From contig JACWAO010000028.1 in NCBI GenBank assembly GCA_014874305.1, positions 1-28,716 of the forward strand: 28,716 bases of DNA, written 5' to 3'. Under the pieces are notes generated by a model. The model saw only the letters and a list, made by a program, of their open reading frames with translations, made no database searches and was not told where the DNA came from. This document shows positions 14,002 to 20,321 of the stretch, in pieces. The translations under genes and the position numbers were made by a program. Source of the stretch: Candidatus Colwelliibacteriota bacterium (GTDB lineage: Bacteria; Patescibacteriota; Minisyncoccia; UBA6257; Colwellbacteraceae). The first letter of the stretch is position 1; each line of letters starts with the position of its first letter.

Positions 14002-14084
14002 GCCCGGGTGGCGGAATGGTATACGCGGAGGACTTAAAATCCTCTGTCTTCACAGACTTGTGGGTTCGAGTCCCACCCCGGGCA
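14002..14084 (+). tRNA. tRNA-Leu (anticodon UAA)
   Basis: 83 nt. Acceptor arms GCCCGGG and CCCGGGC pair fully with discriminator A. The anticodon stem GAGGA/TCCTC encloses loop CTTAAAA, giving anticodon TAA (14035-14037). The long variable arm and the GGGTTCGAGTCCC T-arm are typical of class II tRNA-Leu. The terminal CCA is not encoded. Confidence 0.96.
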
Positions 14085-14243
14085 CACTTCGACTTGCTTG
14101 ATCCGTCGTAGTCTACTACGCAGACGTAAGTGACCTTCGCTCACTCAGCGCAGGCACGCCTCAATTTAGCCTACCGAAGCTCGCAAGCGAAAGCGGCCAG
14201 GCTCAGTGTAAACACTTCGATAAACCAGTGTTAAACCACATAA

Positions 14244-14283
14244 GATTCTTCGTCCGCCGGTTGGCGGACTCAGAATGACGAAC
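14244..14283. repeat. Dispersed palindromic repeat, copy B
   Basis: It runs GATTCTTC...CTCAGAATGACGA around a 7-bp hairpin GTCCGCC (14252-14258), loop GGTT, GGCGGAC (14263-14269). It is the inverted counterpart of the left part of copy A. It lies just past the 3' end of the mannose operon, where the hairpin might also stop transcription. Confidence 0.7.
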
Positions 14284-14309
14284 GAAAAAGAAACTCAGGA
14301 TACCTTACT

Positions 14310-15563
14310 TCAATGAAGTGAGAGATCCTTTAAAATCTGTCTTATCAAGTACTTTGTGTCCTCGGCGTTTTCAACAGCAACCGTATCAATTCCTGTTTTT
14401 ACAGCCGCGTAATCATTTCCTCCTTCAAATAAGGCGTCGCCGACATAAGCCATCTTATCCACTGGCACTTTTAATATTTTTGATAATTGATGTATACCGT
14501 ACGCTTTGTCTATACCTTTTTGGGTTATATCGATAGATGTTCCGCCTCCGATTCTTACTTCAAACTCCGGCAAGTATTTTTCAAGGGCTTTTTTAATTCG
14601 CTGACGGAGGCCGTTTTCCATCTCTTTCCACTTATTTTTTTCTTCAAGCGGGGCCTTCTGTCCCAAAGGAGAAAAAGTAATCTGGCTGCCGCGGTCCTCC
14701 AGCACCACGCCATAAGTTTTTTTAGGGCGGATATATTTAACGTCTTTTAGGACTTTGGAAAACGAGCTTAAAATCTTCTTTTTTTCACTTGCCGTCAAAT
14801 TGTTTTTGTATACCGCACCCCATTTTCCCTTTGATAGTTTATACAGCTCGGCTCCGGAGGTTGGCTGTGCGTAGAGATTGCGGAATGATTTCTTGGACGC
14901 TTTCTTTAATTTGTCCAGGAATTGGGTCTTAAACTGAGGAAATCCTCCGCCTCCTATAACCGAAATTGTTTTTTTATCCAGGAGCTTATGCAATATACCA
15001 GCCATTTCTTCGTCCAAGTCGCACTTGCTTAACGTTAGAGTGCCGTCCAGGTCGAATAATATTACTGATTTAGACGCGAGCAATTCGGCTTTTTCATCCA
15101 GCCGCGCGATTTTTTTGTAGTTATTAAGAAGCCAGGAGCTGGACTGAACCTTTCCGCCGTCGCCTACGTTAAAAACCATCTTGCATCCGATGCGGTTGCA
15201 GACCTCCACCTCCGGTATGTTGTCCTTGAATCTGTCTCCTCCGTTGGCAAAAACGTCGGGCTTTAGTTCTTCTAGTTCGCGGCAGACGCTCCTGTCTTCC
15301 GGATTTGGCCCGTGTTTGGTTATTATCACTTCATCTACGGAATAAATTGACTCTATTATTTCTTTTCTTTCTTTTTCATTTATGAAGGCGTACCCCTTTT
15401 TGTGTTTTAGCCAGTAGTCGTTGTTTAGGATGACTACTAGCTTGTCCCCGAGTTTTTTAGCTTCATTAAAAAGGCGGACGTGACCCATGTGAATAGGGTC
15501 GAAACCGCCGCTTACCGCGACAACAATGGGCCTGTTTTTTTTAGATTTATTTAACCCTGCCAT
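14310..15563 (-). CDS. Fusion of a HxGH nucleotidylyltransferase and a eukaryote-type phosphomannomutase (HAD)
   Basis: 417 residues, two enzymes in one chain. Residues 1-150 form a cytidylyltransferase-like domain: SGGFDPIHMGH with H25 and H28, an ANGGDRF segment (106-112), and QSSSW (140-144) in the place of the usual ISST motif. Residues 160-417 form a HAD domain like eukaryotic phosphomannomutase: nucleophile D171 in DLDGTLT, GGGTSIDITQKGIDKAYG (339-356), and GDALFEGGND (375-384). The second half should interconvert mannose-6-P and mannose-1-P; the first should join a nucleotide to a sugar or polyol phosphate. The start at 15563 overlaps the cupin gene by 17 nt; an upstream reading from 15620 would overlap by 74 nt and adds a basic, unlikely tail. 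Last gene of the island. Confidence 0.82.
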   Translation of the reverse strand: MAGLNKSKKNRPIVVAVSGGFDPIHMGHVRLFNEAKKLGDKLVVILNNDYWLKHKKGYAFINEKERKEIIESIYSVDEVIITKHGPNPEDRSVCRELEELKPDVFANGGDRFKDNIPEVEVCNRIGCKMVFNVGDGGKVQSSSWLLNNYKKIARLDEKAELLASKSVILFDLDGTLTLSKCDLDEEMAGILHKLLDKKTISVIGGGGFPQFKTQFLDKLKKASKKSFRNLYAQPTSGAELYKLSKGKWGAVYKNNLTASEKKKILSSFSKVLKDVKYIRPKKTYGVVLEDRGSQITFSPLGQKAPLEEKNKWKEMENGLRQRIKKALEKYLPEFEVRIGGGTSIDITQKGIDKAYGIHQLSKILKVPVDKMAYVGDALFEGGNDYAAVKTGIDTVAVENAEDTKYLIRQILKDLSLH

Positions 15564-15897
15564 ACTTATCTTCGTAGCGAATGATATCTTTTTCTTCAGG
15601 TTTACCGAACGCCGCTTCAAGCACCAGGGAGTCGGCGACGCCCATCATCCTGTGTTTCTCTTTCTTGTTTATTTTTACGGAATCTCCCTTACGCAAAGTA
15701 TAAAACTTCTTGCCTTTTTGCGCGCGTATCGTTCCCTTTAATACCACCCACACTTCCGATCTGTTTTTGTGGCTTTGCAGGCTCAGCTTCTCCCCCTTTC
15801 TTACGAATATCTCCTTTATCCAATAGGTCGGAAGCGTTTCTATTACGGCGTACCACCCCCAGGGTTTTAACGCTAACTTACTCTTTGCTTTTGCCAT
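15547..15897 (-). CDS. Phosphomannose isomerase-type cupin
   Basis: 116 residues, a stand-alone cupin matching the C-terminal isomerase domain of type II phosphomannose isomerase/GDP-mannose pyrophosphorylase. The sequence shows PWGWYAVIE, LSLQSHKNRSEVWVVLKGT carrying the Gln, His and Glu metal ligands, EKHRMMG with the next His, and KDIIRYEDKYGR at the end. It should convert fructose-6-phosphate and mannose-6-phosphate. The pyrophosphorylase half of the classic bifunctional enzyme is missing; a different nucleotidylyltransferase sits in the next gene instead. It starts 16 nt after the tandem GH130 gene in the same operon. Confidence 0.85.
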   Translation of the reverse strand: MAKAKSKLALKPWGWYAVIETLPTYWIKEIFVRKGEKLSLQSHKNRSEVWVVLKGTIRAQKGKKFYTLRKGDSVKINKKEKHRMMGVADSLVLEAAFGKPEEKDIIRYEDKYGRVK

Positions 15898-15913
15898 GAA
15901 AGTGCGTTGGTTA

Positions 15914-17827
15914 TCAGCGCTTAACAGCGTTTAGTATGTCTTTAAGTTTTATACTGGCAACTCCGATCGTCTGATCCGCTTCGCCGTAATAGAGAAATAT
16001 TTTTTCTCCGATTAATACCGCTCCGCATGGGAAAACAACGTTAGGCGTTAACCCCTGTTTCTCATAATTTTCCTTCGGTTCGAGGAGGGGATAGTCCGTC
16101 CGGCCCAATACCACGGTTGGGTCTTGCAGATCGGTTAGTACGGCCCCGACTCTATAGGTTCCATCCTCTTCTCCAACCCCGTGGTAAATGATAAGCCACC
16201 CATCTTTTGTTTTTATAGGAGGCGCGGCCACCCCGACTTTTTTGGAATCCCACCAGCCCGGTCGAGGTCTCAGCCACCTGTACTCCTCAAGCCAGGTTGT
16301 TCCGTCAAAATCCAAAGACTTGTGGAAAGAAAGATCGATATCATCGCCACTCCGGTGAATAATGGCATACTTGCCCTTGATTTTTTCCGGGAAGACGCAT
16401 GAGTCCTTGTCGTCTATCCCGGGAGGGGAGATTAGAACCGGTTTCGACCAGTTCCATTCTTGTCTTAGGAAATCACTGTCTCTTATCCAGGTTAAGGCGA
16501 CGCGGGGAGGGTTTTTCCCGTCGAACGCGGTGTAGAACATGTATATTTTCGAGCCGATTTTTACGAGGCGCGGGTCTTCGGTTCCGGAATTTCCGCCCTG
16601 CTGGAGTTTTTGTTCAAACGGTTCGCGCGGGGTATAAACCGGATCCCTAGACCTGTAACTTATATGAACCCCATCATCGCTTTGCGCGTAGCCAAGCACC
16701 GAGGTGTTGCTTGGGGACATCGCTCTATAAACAAGGTGGACTTTGCCGTCTAGGTATATCGCGCCGGGATTAAAAACCGCTTTTGTTTCCCATGACGAGT
16801 CTTTATTGGGCGTTAAGATCGGATTTTCTTTCGCGCGAGAAAATCCGATGGAGGCGGTATCTTTCTTGAGCATGTCGCTCGTAAGCGAAGAGAGGGGTAG
16901 AAACGCTACCGAACACGTGGTGTCGGCAGAGCCGTAATATAGATAAATAAGGTCTTTTTTAAGAATGGCTCCTGACGGGAAAACTATATTGGGAACGAAT
17001 CCGTATTTCTCATAGTATTCTTCCGGCTGGAGAATAGGGAAGTTTGTTCTGCCTATGATTTTCGCTGGATTTTTTAAGTCAAGAAGAACGGCCTCTATTC
17101 CGAATACTTTTTGCGGGGAGAAGTAGTTTCTTATATAGGAATAGACAAGCAACCACCCCTCTTTCGTTTTTATTGGCGGGGCGCCGACTTCTACGTGGTC
17201 CTGCGGGCGGCGCTCCAGAGGAAGAAGGTGTTTATCGATGTTTTTGTACCAGTTTTGCCAGTACGATTCGTCCCACATTTCCTCTTCTTTATCGAAGGAG
17301 GCGAGAGATATTTTGGCGGGAGGGCGATCGGTGTTGGCGGTAAGCACGGCCCACATCTTACCGTTTATCTTTTCCGGGAATAGGGCCATCGCCTTGGCGT
17401 TAAATGGCGTTACCAAGTGTTTCTCGCTGACTTTTTTTAAGTCCTTGCTTATCGCGAGCCCGACTCTTATGCCCTCCGCCTTGGGCGGCCAGCTCGAAAG
17501 GGCGGTATAAAAAATGAAGTATTTATTGTTAAGCTTGGTAACACGCGGGTCTTCGCATCCAAACTTCTCCCAATCGTATTCTGGGATGATAAATCTTCTG
17601 CGATTGTAAAAAGAGAGGCCGTTCTTGCTTTCCGCTATCCCAATGTCGGAGACCCTAAGCCTGGACTGGGCGGAGGTATGGTAATGGGGCAGAGAGACGG
17701 CGCGATATAAGAGAAAGATTTTTTCTTCCTTGGCGATGGGGCACCCATTAAAAACCGCTTCCGCTTCCCATGATTGATCCGGATTTGGTTTTAGTATGGG
17801 ATTCGTCTCGAATCGTTTAGCGAGCAT
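15914..17827 (-). CDS. Tandem GH130 protein (two beta-mannoside phosphorylase/hydrolase domains)
   Basis: 637 residues, about twice the normal length of a GH130 enzyme. Both halves are full five-bladed beta-propellers. Domain 1 (about 1-325) starts NPILKPNPDQSWEAEAVFNG and has E92-D93-P94-R95. Domain 2 (about 332-637) starts NPILTPNKDSSWETKAVFNPG and has E417-D418-P419-R420. The EDPR motif carries the family's catalytic Asp. Each half ends with the usual YYGSADTT- or YYGEADQT-type strand. GH130 members split beta-mannosides with phosphate to give mannose-1-phosphate, or with water. I cannot tell which from the ligands I can see. The ATG at 17827 overlaps the previous TGA by one base; a GTG one codon earlier is the alternative. 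Confidence 0.88.
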   Translation of the reverse strand: MLAKRFETNPILKPNPDQSWEAEAVFNGCPIAKEEKIFLLYRAVSLPHYHTSAQSRLRVSDIGIAESKNGLSFYNRRRFIIPEYDWEKFGCEDPRVTKLNNKYFIFYTALSSWPPKAEGIRVGLAISKDLKKVSEKHLVTPFNAKAMALFPEKINGKMWAVLTANTDRPPAKISLASFDKEEEMWDESYWQNWYKNIDKHLLPLERRPQDHVEVGAPPIKTKEGWLLVYSYIRNYFSPQKVFGIEAVLLDLKNPAKIIGRTNFPILQPEEYYEKYGFVPNIVFPSGAILKKDLIYLYYGSADTTCSVAFLPLSSLTSDMLKKDTASIGFSRAKENPILTPNKDSSWETKAVFNPGAIYLDGKVHLVYRAMSPSNTSVLGYAQSDDGVHISYRSRDPVYTPREPFEQKLQQGGNSGTEDPRLVKIGSKIYMFYTAFDGKNPPRVALTWIRDSDFLRQEWNWSKPVLISPPGIDDKDSCVFPEKIKGKYAIIHRSGDDIDLSFHKSLDFDGTTWLEEYRWLRPRPGWWDSKKVGVAAPPIKTKDGWLIIYHGVGEEDGTYRVGAVLTDLQDPTVVLGRTDYPLLEPKENYEKQGLTPNVVFPCGAVLIGEKIFLYYGEADQTIGVASIKLKDILNAVKR

Positions 17828-18945
17828 CACTTTTTCTTCGCCTTTCCGGTTTTAAACGCCGGCTTTTCTCCTTTCATCAGTTCCGAGAGAAAAGTTTCTA
17901 AGTTCGCATAAGCAACACTAACATAATTATCGGCCGCGCCATAGTAGACGAAGAGCTTTCCGTCTTTGATGACCGCGCCCGACACGTAAACTATTCCGGC
18001 TTTGAACCCGTTGTTTTCGTACTCTTTTTCTGGTTCGAGAACGGGCTCTGGAGAGCGATAAAGGATTTTAGACGGGTCGTTTAAATCTAAGAGTATCGCG
18101 CCAACCTTGTATTTTCCCGGGTCGTTCTTATCCATTGCGTGGTAGAATAACAGCCACCCCTCTTTCGTTTTTATTGGCGGGGCGCCGGCTCCTCTTATCC
18201 AACTTTCCCAGCGCTTTTTTTCTCCATTCGTGCCGTCGTGACGGCTTCTGATATAATCATCGTCTTTAAACTCTAAAGTATCTCTGTACTCGATAAGTAT
18301 TTTGGGAGTTATGCTGTGCAGTATAGCGTACCGGCCGTTTATTTTTTCCGGAAAAATTACCCAGTTTTTATGCGTTTCCCCCGGAGGGGAGATTAAGACC
18401 GGAGGACTCCATCTCCAGCGCTTGTTAAGCATGTCCTCCTCGCTTATATGCGTGAGCGCGACTCCCAGTCCATCATCGCAGGCGGTATAGGTTACGTATA
18501 GAATCCCCTCGTTTTCCATATTGGTTATGCGCGGATCCTCACTGCCGCCGAAGCTTCCCCCCGAGGCAAAAGAATATGGATTAAAAACACGTTTATTAGT
18601 AAGTATGTGTTCGTAAACAGGATAATGGAGCCTTTCACTTATTACTAGGCCGTTCTCTGAAGAGGCGTATCCAAAGCGGGAGATTCCGTCGTCTCCTATG
18701 GCGCGGTATAAAAAGTGTACCTTATCTTTAATGAGAGCCGCGCCAGGATTGAATGTTTGCCACGCTTCCCACGAGTTTTCCGCGGACGGAGAAATAATCG
18801 GGTTCGCTTCCGGCTTGGATAACTTGATCGGGCTTATCTTTTTTTCGCTTCTGACAACTATCTTAGATCTTGTCCTTACAGTCTTTCTTGGGGCGGTTTT
18901 TCTGGAGGTATTCCCTTCTTGTTTTTTTACGGACTGCCTGGGCAT
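17827..18945 (-). CDS. GH130 family beta-mannoside phosphorylase/hydrolase
   Basis: 372 residues. A strongly basic tail of about 45 residues (many Lys and Arg) precedes a single GH130 propeller. The domain begins NPIISPSAENSWEAWQTFNP, shows HFLYRAIGDDGISRFGYASS, has E136-D137-P-R in GSEDPRI, and ends KLFVYYGAADNYVSVAYANL. The catalytic Asp motif is intact. No signal peptide is seen, so it should be cytoplasmic, acting on imported or internally made beta-mannosides. The basic tail is absent in the tandem protein and may bind nucleic acid or a negatively charged surface; that is a guess. It heads a four-gene operon with 1-17 nt overlaps or short gaps. Confidence 0.88.
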   Translation of the reverse strand: MPRQSVKKQEGNTSRKTAPRKTVRTRSKIVVRSEKKISPIKLSKPEANPIISPSAENSWEAWQTFNPGAALIKDKVHFLYRAIGDDGISRFGYASSENGLVISERLHYPVYEHILTNKRVFNPYSFASGGSFGGSEDPRITNMENEGILYVTYTACDDGLGVALTHISEEDMLNKRWRWSPPVLISPPGETHKNWVIFPEKINGRYAILHSITPKILIEYRDTLEFKDDDYIRSRHDGTNGEKKRWESWIRGAGAPPIKTKEGWLLFYHAMDKNDPGKYKVGAILLDLNDPSKILYRSPEPVLEPEKEYENNGFKAGIVYVSGAVIKDGKLFVYYGAADNYVSVAYANLETFLSELMKGEKPAFKTGKAKKK

Positions 18946-18951
18946 TTACTT

Positions 18952-18957
18952 ATATTA
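18952..18957 (-). promoter_or_regulatory. Candidate -10 of the mannose operon
   Basis: On the minus strand TAATAT ends 6 nt before the ATG at 18945, the same arrangement as at the sugar transferase. No good -35 is seen. The 228-nt gap up to tsaD (18946-19173) serves divergent transcription and holds nothing else recognised. Confidence 0.4.
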
Positions 18958-19173
18958 TTAACTACGTGTTCCGTGGAGCGGGTGTATTTTATGTGCAAAC
19001 CACGACTGTTTTGTTCGTTACCGGCGGTTTCTAATCTGGAGGTTCTTTCATAAGAATAATACTACTTGCCGCGCATTAAACAAGAACAGCATCTGTTAAT
19101 AACTTTAGGGGATAGAGCCTAAGAATAACCGCAGACTTTTCTTTATTATAAGCTTCTGGTAAAAGGTATGTAG

Positions 19174-20202
19174 ATGATAATCTGGTCCATTGAGACATCG
19201 TGCGACGAGACGGCAATCGCGGTTGTTAAAGCAAGCGGGGGATTGAGTAAACCGAAATTCGAGGTGCTGACAAGCGTTGTCTCCTCGCAGATTGCGGTTC
19301 ACCGGCCGTTTGGCGGAGTCGTGCCGAATTTGGCCAAAAGGGAGCATCTTAAAAATCTTCCGATCTTGCTCCAAAAACTTGCCAAGGAGGGCTTTGATAT
19401 TAAAAAAGCGGACACTCTCGCTGTTACCGTCGGGCCGGGCCTGGAACCGGCGCTTTGGACCGGCGTTAATTTCGCCAAGGAGCTGGCTAAGAAGTATAAG
19501 AAACCGTTAACCGGGGTAAACCACTTGGAGGGGCATATCTACAGCTTTCTTCTTTCAAAGAGCGCGGGGCGCCTAGAGTTAAAGGATATTTTTCCGGCGG
19601 TTGCGCTTCTTGTAAGCGGAGGACACACCTTAATTTTAAAGATGGACTCTTTAACGAAGTGGAAGAAGATGGGTGAGACGAGGGATGACGCGGTGGGGGA
19701 GGCGTACGACAAGGTTGCCCGTCTTTTGGATCTCCCATACCCGGGAGGTCCGGAGATAGAAAAAGCGTCGAGTTTGGGAAACGGGGAGGCCGTATCCTTT
19801 CCGAGGCCGATGATCGATCAGAAAAATTACGACTTCAGCTTTTCGGGATTAAAGACGGCGGTTCTTTATTATCTCCGCGACCACCCCGTTAAAACGGAAA
19901 AAGACCGGGCCGATGCGGCGGCATCTTTTGAAGAAGCGGCGGTAGAGGTTTTAGTCAAAAAAACAATACGCGCCGCTATGGACGTGAAAGCCAAGGCGGT
20001 TATTATTTCCGGAGGCGTTGCGGCCAACAAGCGCTTGCGCGAGGAACTTAAAAGCGCCGCTAAAAAGAATAAAATAAAATTTTTCGCTCCGGAGATGAAG
20101 TTCAATACCGATAACGCGGCGATGGTCGCGGCCGCGGCCTATCTTGCCAACTTGCGCGGGAGGAGAAGAAGGATAACGGCGCAAGCCAATCTGACTGTCT
20201 AG
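19174..20202 (+). CDS. tsaD: tRNA N6-adenosine threonylcarbamoyltransferase
   Basis: 342 residues, normal length. It starts IIWSIETSCDETAIAV, the ASKHA-fold signature of TsaD. Metal-binding H117 and H121 are in VNHLEGHIYS, DDAVGEAYDKVARLL is near 170, and the third ligand is an Asp in FNTDNAAM near residue 312. Together with TsaB and TsaE it transfers threonylcarbamoyl from an adenylate to A37 of tRNAs reading ANN codons. The 60-residue N-terminal motif reads GGVVPNLAKREH, a mild variant of the common VPELASRAH. AAAAGG (19161-19166) lies 7 nt before the ATG, one of the few plausible Shine-Dalgarno sites here; an ATG-TAG pair sits directly before the start. Confidence 0.94.
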   Translation: MIIWSIETSCDETAIAVVKASGGLSKPKFEVLTSVVSSQIAVHRPFGGVVPNLAKREHLKNLPILLQKLAKEGFDIKKADTLAVTVGPGLEPALWTGVNFAKELAKKYKKPLTGVNHLEGHIYSFLLSKSAGRLELKDIFPAVALLVSGGHTLILKMDSLTKWKKMGETRDDAVGEAYDKVARLLDLPYPGGPEIEKASSLGNGEAVSFPRPMIDQKNYDFSFSGLKTAVLYYLRDHPVKTEKDRADAAASFEEAAVEVLVKKTIRAAMDVKAKAVIISGGVAANKRLREELKSAAKKNKIKFFAPEMKFNTDNAAMVAAAAYLANLRGRRRRITAQANLTV

Positions 20203-20214
20203 TAGATTAGTAAC

Positions 20215-20254
20215 AATGTTAAAGATCAAGACGATCGTCAGTATCTTTAACATT
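20215..20254. repeat. Nested palindrome between tsaD and valS
   Basis: AATGTTAAAGAT (20215-20226) is the exact reverse complement of 20243-20254. In the loop lies a second palindrome, GACGATCGTC (20230-20239). An A run, not a T run, follows on the plus strand, so it is not a standard terminator for tsaD. Confidence 0.85.
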
Positions 20255-20306
20255 TGAAAAAAAGGCGATAAAACATGTTTTGCGCTTTTACCTGCTTTTC
20301 CCTTAA

Positions 20307-20312
20307 TATAAT
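20307..20312 (+). promoter_or_regulatory. Candidate -10 of valS
   Basis: TATAAT ends 9 nt before the ATG at 20322 in an AT-rich stretch. A second TATAAT abuts the ATG itself. The transcription start would lie at or within a few bases of the start codon. Confidence 0.4.
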
Positions 20313-20321
20313 TACTATAAT

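Larger units (their letters stand above)
13984..14309. other. 326-nt intergenic stretch with tRNA-Leu and repeats
   Basis: It holds tRNA-Leu (14002-14084) and, at 14244-14283, a dispersed palindromic repeat. Between 14085 and 14243 there are only short imperfect hairpins, such as AGTGA/TCACT around 14128-14145 and CGTAG/CTACG near 14107-14120. No ORF of note. Confidence 0.6.

Noticed and set aside
14085..14243. Structured RNA downstream of tRNA-Leu
   Set aside because: Only short imperfect hairpins are seen, without promoter, T run or match to a known RNA.
15564..15620. Upstream extension of the nucleotidylyltransferase fusion
   Set aside because: It would overlap the cupin gene by 74 nt; the ATG at 15563 gives a normal start just before the first strand.
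20203..20321. T-box or other amino-acid riboswitch before valS
   Set aside because: The gap is only 119 nt, with no T-box sequence or specifier loop; only the nested palindrome is seen.
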